From positions 41,869,220 through 41,933,219 of the forward strand of contig OX387186.1 in the NCBI GenBank assembly GCA_947561395.2: a stretch of DNA of 64,000 bases, read 5' to 3'. The first letter of the stretch is position 1; each line of letters begins with the position of its first letter. The translations under genes and the position numbers were made by a program. Shown here in pieces: positions 22,245 through 34,769 of the stretch. The DNA is from Buxus sempervirens. Taxonomy: Eukaryota; Streptophyta; Magnoliopsida; Buxales; Buxaceae. The notes beneath the pieces were generated by a model. That model had not been told where the DNA came from, did no database searches, and saw only the letters and a list, made by a program, of their open reading frames with translations.

Positions 22245-23984
22245 TAAGATTGATTTTATTTTTTTTAATTTTTGAGTAACAGACTCTGGTTATTAAATGA
22301 AAATGCTAAAATTTTCTTACTAATTATTATGGTTATTCCCAAAAGATATTTCATTTCTCTTAAATTTCATTGGATTTATATTTCTTATTGCATAATTTTA
22401 TTTTTTCAGTTAGCAAATTGAAATTATTATATTCAATTATTTTATCACATTTAATTTTTCAAATATCAAAATAGTTTTGTATGTAATAGAGTTTAAATCT
22501 TTATTACTATTAACTACCTAAAGTGTGCTTTAATTTTACATACCAAAATATCCTTTTCAAGAATATTTGATTTCAAAAAGTGCCGTTTTTTTCTTTTGTT
22601 ATTATTGGAAGCCATTTTATTAGCCAAGCGTGTTGACTTCTTCTCCAATACTTATCAAAGTAAAAGGATTTTAGTAATTGCAATTAGTAATAACATCCCA
22701 CTTAAATAGACTCTTCTCTAATACTTCAATAAAAGAATTTTGATAATTGGAATTACTAAAAAAAATCCTACTAAATTCAAATAAAAAAAAAAGATCTATA
22801 GTAAATGTTTTCAACCCCTATTAGATGTGTTTTTATAATTTTTAAATTACAATTTTAATAATTTAATAATATAAAATTTAATAATTATATTCTTAAAAAT
22901 TAGCTTCAAAATGTGCGGCTTCACATAAAAAACACATAGTTTCACAATGAAAATTTTATTGTAAATAGTTGAATTTTGTTTTCTCATTATAAAGCATGGC
23001 ACGATTGTTATGTATAGCTGTCACACATTTTATATTTTGAATGATACTAACAAATTATGAATGATCTTAACAAATTATTTACATGAGTTAGACTTATAAA
23101 TATATTACTTAAAAATAAGTGTTATTCCTGCAACCTTCACTACCATCATTCCATATATGCCAACTTCTATTCCTCTATAATATGCATCTCATTAATGAAA
23201 TAGGTAAATCCATTATCATCACTAAGTAAATAAAATTCCATAAAAATTATATTCACTATTTCTCAATTTAATTATTGTTTAATTTTGCTTTTCTTTAATG
23301 AATTAGTCTAACTCTTGTTTAATTTTATTTGATTTTTGTTTGCTTTTACACAGTACTTAATTGAGATATTGGAGTAAACTAAATGTTTGGTAATCATAAG
23401 GTAAGTAATTTATTTTATTATATTTTACTTATTGGGTAATAGAAAAATTAATGATGATATTACTATGAATCTTAATTAATAATTGTCTATCCTTTGAATG
23501 GGTTAAGATATATAGCTAACCTCAAATTAACTTATTCAAAGTAACTCTAGTTATAACCTACGTACCCATTGAATATACCATACACATTTATTCACTATGC
23601 ATATACTTTGCATATAGTAGTTGTTAACAAATAAAATACCAATAGTATATTTGTCTTTTATGCTTCTTGTGTAAATTGATAATAAAATTTTATAATAAAT
23701 TGCTTTCAAGTTGAATTATTACTGAATTGAAATAAATGGCCACTAATAATATTTAAATATTAGGAAATCAATTCAAATTCAACTCTATTGGAATGCACAC
23801 ATATGAAGGCACATGCATGCACTCACACACACTCATACATACATGTATATATTAATATGTTAATTCATTTGTTTTGTACGACTACTTAAAATGTTTTAAT
23901 TCATTTTAATTAATTTATTTGAATTCTATGTTTTTTAGTTTTATAAGTCTCTTCTGACTATATTTTCTAATTTAGCATTACGTA

Positions 23985-24015
23985 TATATTTATACGTGTG
24001 TGTGTGTTTGTGTAT
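23985..24015 (+). repeat. (TG)n-like microsatellite
   Basis: ATACGTGTGTGTGTGTTTGTGT-like short tandem repeat inside the Helitron. Confidence 0.6.
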
Positions 24016-24331
24016 TATCTGTCACTGATCATAATAAACATCATAATATTTTTGAATCATATTGTCTACTAGAATACGAATGTGAACAATATTTTTTACT
24101 GGAAAATAGAAATAGTATTTCTATAATCTTACATTAACAAATAAATTCAGTCACATACATAATAAAAACTTATCTCGCCCTAATAATAAATATCAATATG
24201 AAATAACCTTTTTCCCAAGAGAGATTCCTACAAAGACAAACAGTAGGTTTTGACAACAAAATTTGATAAGAGGTTTTGAATTTTTTTTATATATATGATA
24301 TGTAATATAGAATTACAAATATATAATAATA

Positions 24332-24515
24332 TAGTTCGGTTTTTGGTTAGGTTCAGTTTCTCAGCTACCTATACCATAAACCAAACCAAACTAATTCAGT
24401 TTGAACAATTTCAAACCTAAACTGAATCGAACTAACAATAAACCCAAACCAAATTGAATTTTTTCGGTTTGGTTCAATCAGATTTTGGTTTACATCGAAA
24501 CAATTGACACCCCTA
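24332..24515 (+). repeat. Dispersed repeat rich in GGTTTGGTT / AACCAAACC
   Basis: Alternating GGTTTTTGGTT and AAACCAAACCAAAC words in both orientations, ending AATTGACACCCCTAATC. This looks like a small dispersed repeat inserted in the Helitron. The family is not named. Confidence 0.45.
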
Positions 24516-25270
24516 ATCATCTACCATCATAATCTCTTATTAATTAAATAATTAATTATTAGTACAATAACTATATTTAAGGTTAATGATTAATGTTTAT
24601 ATTATTCTTTTAAGCATATGTAAAAGTTATTTTATATTAAAATTCTTGTAATTTAATATTTTTTTAGAATATTGATTAAAATAATTATTGTTAAGATATT
24701 TTTATATTATTCAATTAGAATTCCTTTAGATAAATACAAGTAGTTTTGAATTAAGTTTTCTAGAATAATGGGTAAATATATAAATTTATTATTATCAATA
24801 ATTTAAGTTTACATTATTTAAATAGAAATCTTTTAGATAAATATAATTAAGGTTTATCTAATTAGTAGGATACACATAACCAAAAAATGTTAATTTTGAA
24901 ATTAAATATTCTATTTAAAATTCTTTTAGATAAAGTACAAGTAGTTTTTGAATTAAATATTCTAGAATAATGGATAAATAAATAAGTAATTGTTATTAAT
25001 AATATAGGTTTTATTATTTAATTAAAGTCTTTTAGATAAGTATAATTAAGGTTTATCTAATTTAGTAGGATTTTATTAGTTAAAGTTTATCCTAAATATT
25101 TACATACTCAAAGTTTATCTAATTTAGTAGAACTTTATTAGATTCACAACAATAAAAAAAAGAAAGTGTTATTTTTGAAAATAAATAAAGATTTTAGAGG
25201 AGGGTATTTTAGGTATGTGAAAATGAAAAACACTGAAGGTAGTTCATGCTTTTAATAGTATAGTATAGAT

Positions 25271-25835
25271 TTTGCATGCATAATTGGGAAAACACTGACT
25301 CTGTATTTTATGCTTGTACTCGACTTGGGTATAGAAGGTTTGAGTACATAATGGTTTCCAGGTTTTTGTATCCTAGGGGATGATATTGAGGGGTTCTTTA
25401 CAGTTGCACATATCTTCCACAAGGTGTGAATCACCTTATAGAAAATGACCTAGTCCATGTTAAACCAACTATTTCACTTAAAAGCTTAAGTTGAAAAGTG
25501 AAGGTTTACATATGTATATCAAAGGGCCCAAATACAATAACTCAATGCTCTCTTGGACATGCAACTTTGCATGGGAATATTTGGGGGAGGGAAAAAACTA
25601 GGCACCTAAACGCTGGATACAAATAAATGCAAAAGCAAACTCATCCCCAGGAGTTGAATATAAGACCTCCCGCTTTGATACCATGTTTAACAACTGTTAT
25701 ATTGAAAAGCTTAAGTTATAAGTGAAGATATAATTATCTATATCAAAGGGTCCAAATACGATATCTCAGCAGTCCATGCCTCAGGCTAAGGCCACTAGTT
25801 TCATTCAATGATGAAGCCAATTTTAGATTTTTTCA
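25271..25835 (+). other. Spacer between Helitron and CACTA with an internal direct repeat
   Basis: No gene. Two related segments (about 25481-25560 and 25710-25770) share GCTTAAGTT, AAGTGAAG and TATATCAAAGGG(C/T)CCAAATAC. Probably a remnant of an unclassified repeat. Confidence 0.4.
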
Positions 25836-27492
25836 CTACAACATTTTAGGTGAATTAGAGGCGAATTTTTACCGGTGGTTTAGAAAAACCGTCGGCAATA
25901 ACATATACGGTATTAACGGGTGTTTATTTTTATAAGCGCCGTAATTCATTTTTAGTGGCCGCTGCTAATAGAAGCTCGTCAAACTACTGCGCCCTCCGCT
26001 TCTTCCTCCACTCTCCCAAATTCCCAATTGAACATTTCTTCTCTCCATTGAAGCCCTAGCCATATCTAGCTTCAATCACATTTCTCTTTAGCTGGATTCT
26101 TCTCTCTCAATAGGCTTTGCATCAGCATTTCTCAAATCGGCGCAGGGAAGTTCAACGAACATTCAATACGGGATCCAGCGTTCTTTCACGAGATCTCTTT
26201 CGAAAATTTTTTTGCCTCTGATTCTCCTGATTTCGAGCTCTCTTTGCAAGCTTCCGAAGCCCTAATGGCGGATTTTCCATGTTTTTGCGGCTGATGAAGG
26301 CAATTCCAGTACCGAAATCAGGTAATTTATATTTTCTTTTCTTTCTTCTTTCATTTTGATTTCTCTTATTAGATCTGTAAATTATTTCTAATTAATATGG
26401 ATCTAGATCTTATTTCTAATTTTGTTTCTTATTGATTTTCGTTAGTTTCGCTTCTGATTTTTTCCTCAATGTTTGTATTTTTTTTTCCTCTCTTTTTCTA
26501 CCTTCGAGGGAATTCTAGTGGTTAACATTTCATGATCTGCATGTTACTCAATCTATCGGTTACTTGATTCATCTTTTCCAAATTAAAAACAGCCATTGTT
26601 GTTTTTATTGCTACGCGGCTGTTGTTTTGGCAGCAGATGTGAAGATGTAGGACGAGTGGGACCCAAAGTCTAGATTAGTTAGTTATTTAGTAAAAGTAGA
26701 ATTCCTGTTTTCTTGCATTAGGTATTTGAGTTATATTAGGAGTCTTTAAGAGGTTTTAGAGTTAGATTTTAACTTTAAGTTGTTTACTATGAGTAGGAGT
26801 CCTAATTTTAGTAGGTTTCTATCTTATTTTGGGGTCTTCAGAGGTCTATAAATAAGGGGTAAAGGTTGTACACGAATTTAGACATTATTTTTTTAAAAAG
26901 AACTACAGATCTTCCTTGCAGATTCAAGGTTATTTGCTAGTGGATTCCAATTTTCTAGGATTAACAAAGATTAATCCTTGTTTCGTAACTTTCATTGCGT
27001 CATGTGATTACCACAAATAAATATAAACTTGGCTGCATTGAAATGGTTGCGTTGGATACCAGTGAAATATAACTGAAGTAGTATGCTGTTGCTAATATCA
27101 TGTACAAGTGCATGGAAGATGGTAACACTATTAAGGTTATAGACTAGCCTGATCAGAGCATCTGCATACAAGTGACCTTCTTGTTACGTTGATCTAGTGC
27201 CTGTCTCACCGTGTAATTCAACTTTTATACTGTCATTAGTGTTGGCATCCTTGAAATTTCCTCTGTTACTGTCAAGCTAAATAGACAATAAAGCAATAGC
27301 AACTAGCACATTCCAGGGAACATTCGGGTCATTATGTATAGATTCATCCTACAATTTTTTTAACTATTCCCAAGCGTCTTTATCATAAAATGTCACTTTT
27401 ATCTTTGACTGGTTTATCCCATCCTTGTTTAGCTAAAGGAAAATCATTTATTGTATATGAAGTGTCCTCCAATTTAGTGGTACATGTAAAGC

Positions 27493-27580
27493 AAAAGTGA
27501 TTAGGAGTCTTTTTTTTGGATAAAGGCCTGGCCTAGGCAATTTCATTCCAAAAGTGATCAGGAGTCTTTTTTTGGGTTGA
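27493..27580 (-). mobile_element. Tiny LINE-like 3' end insertion with target duplication
   Basis: AAAAGTGATTAGGAGTC and AAAAGTGATCAGGAGTC, each followed by a T run, bracket a segment of about 32 bp that on the minus strand reads GGAATGAAATTGCCTAGGCC and ends in a tail of A. This looks like an extremely 5'-truncated retroposed LINE or SINE end. Confidence 0.5.
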
Positions 27581-28859
27581 TTTAATGAAGTGTTCCATAT
27601 AAACCTCCATGCGATTAATCAATAGTCTAGCTATTATTTTATAACAGAAATTACATACACTAAATGTATCTTCCAGGTTGGATCTATGTGCCTAGCCGAC
27701 ACACACATATAAAAATAAATGAAATAAAATAAAATAAAAGGGAAAAAATTAAAAAGATTTATTTCTGATTGATATCCATTTTAATCCATACTAGGTTGTT
27801 ATTGTGGATGACCTTTTTGCAGGTCACATGATTTCAATTCTTATGCATGTCAATTGAGGAATTTTGCATGAGAATAATAAAGAATGATAATAATGAATGA
27901 GGAATTCTGTTCACTTCAGATGGTACACCTCCATTCTCTGTCATGTTAACATGCAAGAGATGAACTTAAATGGTTCACAGCATTAATACAATTCTTACCA
28001 TTTCTCACATAATCAGTGGCATTCTCTGTTGATTAGTAATCTTATCTTTTTTACTAAACACCCATCTATCTTCATTATCACTGTTAAGAAAGTAAATCCT
28101 TATTTGCCACCATGCTGGGTTGGATTAATCTTCACTTGATCAAACCTGGAAAAGAATTCAGAAGGAGGCTGGCATTGAGACCTGGGGATCATTCTCTGGT
28201 TACTTTCTTTGACTGGGGCTTAACTCTTAAAGAAAGAATGGAATATTCTATTTTTTGAGATTGAGATTTGGCATTGTGGTTGGGATATCTGGGGATCATT
28301 GGAAAGATCAGTAGTAAGTTGAGCTTCTTTTTATTTCCCATTTTCATCCCCACTTGATTATTACTGACTTGTTATAAATACTTTCATGGGTCCATAGAAT
28401 GGTATCTTTAGAAACCTCAGCCAGAAAAAATAAGAAGAGTCAAGCGAAGAATGATTTTTGACCATTCTTTGGTGTTAACGAGGTGTGCATCTGTGATTAA
28501 CACGAAAAAAACAAGTTGGATTACGTGCTGTATATTAATTTCAGGATGAGGATTAACTGTTTAGATTTCAGTTGATTTGGCTCTGCCATGTATCTAATTA
28601 CTTGCATTTTTCAGGTGCATCAATTACTATGCAATGTATATTGGATTATAAATTTTTAGAATTGAAGGGAGCTCTGCTCGGTTCCATCTTTCTTGTTAAT
28701 TTCTGTTGGGATATATTCAAATGTTCTCCCAAGTTTCCTTCACAAACAGACAATGAGAGGGATCTATACTAGCTAGGGATCTATAGTAATTACTTCCCTT
28801 TTGTAAATTTCTAAAACCAGGACCGAAAGTCAATCCTCTTGTGTTTGGATAAAATTGCA

Positions 28860-29072
28860 GAGGCACTTAGGTATCAAATTGAAGTACAAAGACGACTAAA
28901 TGTGAGGTAATTAAATTCCATCATGTACTCTTATTTAACATTTCTTTTATTTATTGTATTAGAGAAAAATTTTACAAATTGAGGTCAACAATTTCTTTTT
29001 ATGTAGCTACAAAGGAAATTACAAATGAGAATAGAGGCACAATAATAAGCTGCAGAAACAGAATTTTACAGG
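28860..29072 (+). pseudogene. Captured fragment of a MYB-CC (PHR1-like) transcription factor gene
   Basis: After TTGCAG at 28855-28860 one frame reads EALRYQIEVQRRLNV, with a GT donor near 28906. After ATGTAG (ending about 29006) the next exon-like segment reads LQRKLQMRIEAQ then two stops. The pair matches the MYB-CC coiled coil that follows the MYB repeat in PHR1/PHL proteins (LHEQLEVQ-type helix), with the intron in the expected place; a few residues at the junction do not match. I do not see the MYB repeat nearby. Lying between CACTA ends, it looks like host gene sequence picked up by the transposon. The match is short. Confidence 0.5.
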
Positions 29073-29270
29073 TCTCTAAACTTATTTTACTAGTCATTTC
29101 AGTCATCGTGTTTACATTTTCTACTTTCTGAAATTCATATGGGACACCTTGCTTTTGATGGAGCTAATGAAAACCAAGCATAATCCATTTGAAAATAATC
29201 ATTATAGTGCACTCTAATGGAAACACATCTTTTGTAATAAACAGGTAGTCTCTTATTAATATATAATATC

Positions 29271-29501
29271 ATGGACAAAAGTTGGATTCAAAAATCAAGG
29301 CTTAGTGTAGAGTACAGAGAAGGAGTACAAGGATTTATCGAGCTAGCATTCGCTCGTGGAGCCACCTTGAATGGGAAGATAAGATGTCCATGTCCAAAGT
29401 GCAACAATGTTTTCTATCAGGATAGGGACACATCATTCATCCATATGATATGTAATGGATTTGATCAAAATTACAATATATGGGTTTTTCATGGGGAATA
29501 A
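29271..29501 (+). pseudogene. CACTA transposase N-terminal domain (Transpos_assoc) remnant
   Basis: A 76-codon frame starting MDKSWIQKSRLSVEYREGVQ, then GFIELAFARGATLNGKIRCP and CPKCNNV, ending NIWVFHGE. This is the transposase-associated zinc-binding domain at the start of plant CACTA TNP2 proteins (C-x-C-x2-C pattern). Translation stops where the full protein would continue, and no later transposase domain follows, so this is the surviving exon of a deleted element. Confidence 0.75.
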
Positions 29502-30787
29502 ATAGATAATCGCACTGCTGCAACAAATAACATGGTAGATGATGAAGCTAATGAAAATAATTGCACTCCTGCATGTGTGTGTTGAGGTCAATAATATCTT
29601 GTTGGGTAAAATCTGTTCTAGTGATGTACTTCAATTACTAATATTATGGTTTCTGGGTGTGATTGTGTTGAGGATGAATCAATGAACAAACAGGTTTAGG
29701 AGACTGGGTTCTGGATATAGGAGTTTAAATTTCAAGGATTCATCTTATCTTGGTGCCTCAAACCTCACCACCCAAATAATCGCACAACAACTGGTTTTGT
29801 TGTGGACTTTTTGGTGAATAGTTAGGTGGATTGGTCTTAGCTTTCAATTTAGAGATACCTCGCAGTTTGTTGAGAAATTTGATTTTAGTAGCAATCCAGA
29901 ATCTAGATCGTATGAATAGAATTTGTTTTGAATCTATGCCTGTTCTTTCTATGCAGCTTCTTATAAACTAGAATTCGTTTTGAATGGGAGTTTGTTTTGG
30001 GTCTTAGCTACTAAAAACCTGTTTTTTTAGTAGTGTGAGTGGCTTGTTATGCTATTTTCTGTTTTTCTGGTTTGGTGCACTTTCAAGACTTGCGGAGCCG
30101 GCGTCTTCCATTGGAAATTAGACTAGGAAAAGCTGGGCAGAAGTGTGTTTGGGGATTCAGGTAACTGTTTGCTGAGAAAGGAGAATTCTGATGGAAGGGA
30201 AGGAGAGCAGAGCGTGGACGATGCTCTCTTATTTATGGTTTTTGATTCTTGTGCAAGTGTTGTGATGGGGGTGAGTGCATGAGCACATGGGAATTTATTT
30301 GGGGTTTGCTGATTACTTTGAAGTTTGAACGCCAGTTGGGGTTTACTGCCTTCATATAAGTTTGAATGACAGTTGGAAATGCCCTCTTCTTTTGACCTTA
30401 TTTTGATCTAATGGAGTTAATAAATGATAATGGGCCTCCAAATAAGCTTTATATGTGGGGGCCCAAATAAGCTTTACACGCGCGGGGGTTAAGGGAGGGG
30501 AGTGCCCCTAACGGTTAAAAAAAAAAAAATTTAAATAGGCAATTACCTACAACCGCCGGTAATGGTCTAAACACAACAATGACAAACAGCGGCGTTTGGC
30601 GACACTAAAAGTATTTTTTTTTTTTATTACCGGCGCTTATAAAAACGCCGCTTAAAGCGCCGCATATACAATCTTCGACGCTAGATTTAATGGTAGTTGG
30701 GCAAACGCCAGTAATAGAATTACCGGCGGTTTTTTATTTTCACCGGTGGTTTTAAAACTGCTGGTAAAAACCTGTTTATTAGTAGTG

Positions 30788-31104
30788 TCTAGTAAAATAT
30801 AGGTACTATCTTTCCTTTATTTAATGTTCAGAAACCAACATAAATAAATTAATAAATGAAGATATATAGATTAGGAAGTAGAACATTTGGGCTCCACACG
30901 TAACAAGTTGAAAGACCAACTACATATGGTAATACACCTTCTGAAAGAGACAGGACTAACCAACTCAAAATAAGTCGGTCTTATTGCCAAGAGATGAACC
31001 AAAACTTAACATCAGAATAGGAAGATACAATAAATTAATAAATTAACTTAGGATGACATGTAGATACACAATTGACAAATCCAAGAAGGTCATATATATG
31101 TACG
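30788..31104 (+). other. Spacer, no recognised feature
   Basis: AT-rich sequence between the CACTA element and the RTE fragment. I see no gene or repeat structure. Confidence 0.5.
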
Positions 31105-31115
31105 TGAAGTTTCCA
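31105..31115 (+). repeat. Target-site duplication of RTE insertion (left)
   Basis: TGAAGTTTCCA, identical to 31674-31684. Confidence 0.7.
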
Positions 31116-31673
31116 TCATCATCATCGTTATTATCATCATCAAAAGCTAGTTTCAACCAAAGTGGGATCGGTGGCATGAATTTTGTCTCTTTATCTTGCT
31201 CTATCAAAAATCATATTTTCAGTTGATATACGTTTTTGTAAGTCTTGTTTTATACGCTCTATCCATGTCTTTTAAAGTCTTCCTCTTACTCGCTTAGGCG
31301 CTTTAGTAGGCATACTCTCGCACCTTCTTACAGATACATCTTTAGGTCTCCGCTTTATTTGACCAAACCAGCTTAACCTACTCTTCTCTATTTTATCCTT
31401 AATGCATGCTATGCCTAACCACTTTCAAATGTCTTCATTTCTTATTTTGTCTTTCCTAATTTTCTCACTAGCCCAACTTAGCATCCTCATCTCAGTAGCA
31501 CTCATCTTTTAAACATGTTGATTCTTTACCGCCCAATATTTTCCACCATATAACATAGCTCGTCTAATTTCTGTTTTATAAAACTTATCCTTTAATTTAA
31601 GTGGAACACATTTATCATACAGAACCCTAGAAACAACCTTCCACTTGAGCCAACTAGCTCTAATCTATGTTCA
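31116..31673 (-). mobile_element. RTE-clade LINE, 5'-truncated 3' end
   Basis: On the minus strand the sequence decodes, with frame breaks, to the conserved C-terminal part of plant [54 protein letters not shown], then SRLSWFGQIKRRP. The 3' end is a (GAT)n-like microsatellite (31116-31143 as TCATCATC on the + strand), the usual RTE tail. An 11-bp perfect target duplication brackets it. Confidence 0.8.
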
Positions 31674-31684
31674 TGAAGTTTCCA
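31674..31684 (+). repeat. Target-site duplication of RTE insertion (right)
   Basis: TGAAGTTTCCA, pairing with 31105-31115. Confidence 0.7.
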
Positions 31685-32465
31685 CCTAAGATTTTTGGAG
31701 GTATCCACATTAAGCTTGATAGACACAGTGAAGGACGATAGAGATGAAAAAAAGAGTAAGAGATTTGGAAGTACCCATGTAAAAATTTGAGAAAGAAATA
31801 CGAATCGAGAGTTAAAGTTTTCTATACACTCTCAACCCCATGCATTCCTAAAAGTCTGAATTGCCATACGAGTAAAAAAAGGGATACTTTCAAATTCTAA
31901 ATAAGGAATAGAAAGGGCCCCGTTAACACACTCACTCACCTACGCAACGCACAAGATGTCTCTTTAACAATGTGATTTTGATGGCTCTTACTCTTAACGA
32001 ATTGATTTAGATGGTCCATTCACTCAGTCGAAGAACTCCCAGTTGGACTTGGGTAGGACAGTGATTGACGTGGAAGTAGCCGACGCTAATGCTGACGATG
32101 AGGATTGAAATGTCTACAATTTCGTCGTCACCACAACAGCCCCAATGATGAGTGCTTTGAGACATCTGATGCTGCAGCATAGATAGGCCCCCTGCTGCTG
32201 GTGCACCTGAATTTGTGTCAGCATTATTGGTTGGTATTGGAATTCGCCCATTACAACTTCTCTGCTCCTCATTGCCATTGTTACTAGGCGTTTCTTAGTT
32301 TCAACATGTCAAGTGTCTCAACGTACTTTTGTACACACGTCACCGTATTTTCAATACACAGATCAATAATGGGGTGTTAAGAGAAATTTTAAGAGAAATA
32401 CAGATCAACATGTCAACGTTTGGTTTTGAAAAAGAAAGAAGATAAATACAAATGCAAGGACATTT
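31685..32465 (+). other. Unassigned sequence
   Basis: No gene recognised. Short open frames lack codon or motif support. Confidence 0.4.
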
Positions 32466-32872
32466 TTTTCTTTTTGGGTAGGGGAATAGAAATTTGTATT
32501 ACTGATTTAAGTATCTGTTACACTCAGCTCTCATCAGCGTCCTATATCTATTTACATGATCATTAATCCTAGTATTTACCTCTCCAATGAAAGATCCATT
32601 TTTGTCATCACGTCAGCAACCTTAATTATTTGCTTCTGTTCTTACATGTCGAACCTTCACTTGTGCAAACTTTAAAGGAGTTGCTTAACCTCCTGGAAGA
32701 TCGAGTAAGAGAACCATGGGTTCATTTCTTCAAGATTGCATTGATAACCTGCATATATAGCATCACCTTCAATCTCCAGACATTCCATCACTAATAATAA
32801 AGCTAGTTTAAGGCCTTTAAACAAGGCTAGCAGTTTAGTCTTAAAAACATCAATTCCAAAAGATTTTAAAGC
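32466..32872 (-). pseudogene. Decayed L1 3' end with RNase H-like remnant
   Basis: On the minus strand, 32850 down to about 32690 reads KTKLLALFKGLKLALLLVME then CLEIEGDAI, the typical core of the RNase H-like domain at the end of plant L1 ORF2. It continues broken toward a 3' end that reads ATTTCTATTCCCCTACCCAA followed by an A-rich tail, a typical plant L1 terminus. Not functional. Confidence 0.6.
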
Positions 32873-34013
32873 ACAAAAAAATAAAAAATAAAAAAAAAAT
32901 AAAAATAAAGAGAATTAAAGAAAAAAAAAAAAAAAACAAATAGTTTCTCCTTCATAGTTCCTTAAACACCTTCCCCTCCTCCTATCTCTACTTTTCTGGA
33001 CATTTCTAGACCACCATCTCTTCTTGTTTTCTTCCTCCACAACTCTCATTTCTACCTGAAAATTCAGCCATCTTAGCAGTGTTAACTTCTTTGTGTAACA
33101 TAATACTTAAATACCGCACTTTCAATTATCAGCCTTGGGTGAACATTAACTGATGCAGGGGGATTTGAGACAGATGATGCTGAGCTGTCAGATTGCACAT
33201 TGATGGCGCTGGAATACCATGAGTTGGCAGATCATCACAAAGGCAAGAAGTGATGGTGATATCTTTCTAATTGGGGCAGTTTTGAGTGCGTTTTAGTATT
33301 TCGGCCATAACTTTGGCTACGGTTATCGGAATCGCACCAATTCAGAAAGATATTTTCGGCGCGCACACTGTGGTATATGACTGAAGTCGATGTGCATCTG
33401 TTTCAACCTTAAATTCCGATGTTTTCCCCTCCGAATCATTATTCTTAGTTATTTGTTGCTATTTTTGGTAATACTTTGTTTTTGTCAATTAGGAAGTTAT
33501 TTTAAACCCGATTTGGGCTAGATTTTTCACAGGTTGCTTATTTTATTCTATATTTCGTTTAGGCATGCTTTAGGGGATTTTGCCGTTTTTAGTAACTTTC
33601 CAGTATAGACGATTTTTGGCTATAAAGTCCGGCTTGTGGACTGATTTTGGTATTACTTGATTAATTAATATTCAGTTGAATCTCAGAGATGTTTTCTCTG
33701 TGTTTTTGGGCAAAATATTTGCGTTCTTCCCTGTTCATCATCTGTTCCAACTAGCCTACAGAATAATCGCTATTCTGTCCGGCGTCATTAACCTTTTAAT
33801 GTCTATTTTATTTATGCTGTCCCATAATTTCCAGCATATAGTTAGAATCTTTTCTAGTATATTCAAACCTTTGTTAGCTGCTTCAGTGAGTCATTACATA
33901 TAAGCTTATCGTCTTAAGTCATTATGTTATTTAATGTGTGGTTTAGGTGCCATACTTGTTTTGTGAGATACATTTCTTAAAGATATGATTAATGTCTTCT
34001 ATTTCTTTGTAAC
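32873..34013 (+). other. Unassigned repeat-like sequence
   Basis: Starts with an A-rich run (about 32873-32940). From about 33265 to 33900 the text (CCATAACTTTGGCTACGG and neighbours) has the look of an LTR or its internal flank, but I could not find paired ends. No convincing gene; the 75-codon frame at 33676 is AT-driven. Confidence 0.35.
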
Positions 34014-34021
34014 ATTAAAGA
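34014..34021 (+). repeat. Probable 8-bp target duplication of hAT-2 (left)
   Basis: ATTAAAGA here against ACAAAAGA at 62632-62639 (6 of 8). Confidence 0.45.
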
Positions 34022-34039
34022 TAAGGATGCTAATCGTGC
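34022..34039 (+). repeat. hAT-2 left terminal inverted repeat
   Basis: TAAGGATGCTAATCGTGC; 16 of 18 match the reversed right end at 62614-62631. Confidence 0.65.
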
Positions 34040-34102
34040 TAGCTTGGCATGGTATGGACATTTTTAGCCCGTGCATGCCGGTCGCCTGCGGGCCTTGGGT
34101 AT

Positions 34103-34133
34103 TTTTCCGAATTTATTACAAAAATTCGGAAAA
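34103..34133 (+). repeat. Inverted repeat in hAT-2 subterminal region
   Basis: Arms TTTTCCGAATTT and AAATTCGGAAAA (12 bp, perfect) with a 7-nt loop. Confidence 0.6.
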
Positions 34134-34329
34134 TAGAAAAAAAGGAATAAATAAATAAACAACATAGAAAATTATAAATATATATATTTATTATTCACAC
34201 AAATTTCATACATATATTGGGATACAATTTTCTCAAAAAAGAAGAAGTATTTCTATTACTAAAAATTGTAACTTTGCATTTCTACAAATACAACTTTGCA
34301 AATGCAACAATACTTATATAGTTACATAT

Positions 34330-34334
34330 ATACT
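34330..34334 (+). repeat. Target duplication ATACT, left of LTR-A
   Basis: Identical to 37140-37144. Confidence 0.8.
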
Positions 34335-34769
34335 TGTAGACACCCCAAAATTGCACGATTTTTGATAAATCTTGAAGGAGAGAAATATTTTATTGGAATT
34401 TTCAATTCTTTGCATTGGGTTTGAGATACTTAACCCATTTGAATCCAAAACCGTAAAGGAAAAGGCCCGAATTCAATCTTTTGTGCAAAGTCAAACTTTT
34501 TCCGGTTGAATTTTGTTGACTTTTGACCCCAGAAAATGAAATATTTTTTAAAGCCAGATTTCAAGATAATTTTTCCCGGTAATCAGGTTTTTAGCCATGT
34601 TATTGCATAAAAGAATTTTTTGAGATTTTAAATCTTGACGAATACCTTGGTTTTAACATGTTGAATCTTTTTACCGGACCTGGAAAATCGGAATTTTGCC
34701 TAGAACTGGAAAGTTGACTTTTTATTCACTTGGAATTTGGGTCTGGAACTATTTTTAATGGATTCAAAT

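Larger units (their letters stand above)
22217..25269 (-). mobile_element. Non-autonomous Helitron, 3.05 kb, minus strand
   Basis: Read on the minus strand it starts TCTATACTATACTATTAAAA after a host A (25270) and ends ...CACAATTGCTAG before a host T (complement of A 22216). That is the Helitron rule: 5'-TC, 3'-CTRR, insertion between A and T. A perfect stem (ACGTGC/GCACGT, 3-nt loop) lies 13 bases from the 3' end. The body is very AT-rich with no Rep/helicase sequence, so it is non-autonomous. It sits directly downstream of SWAP70. Confidence 0.85.
25836..30787 (+). mobile_element. CACTA (EnSpm-type) DNA transposon, internally deleted, 4.95 kb
   Basis: Left end CACTACAACATTTTAG and right end ...ATTAGTAGTG form CACTA inverted ends. 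Subterminal repeats ACCGGTGGTT, ACCGGCGG and GCGCCG cluster within about 200 bp of both ends. A transposase N-terminal segment survives (29271-29501) but the catalytic TNP2 region is absent, so the element is non-autonomous. The rest is AT-rich with a leader-like pyrimidine-rich zone (25980-26120). No clear 3-bp duplication: TTT on the left, TCT on the right. Confidence 0.82.

Noticed and set aside
33676-33903. 75-codon hydrophobic frame
   Set aside because: Composition-driven in T-rich DNA, no family resemblance, no promoter or splice support.
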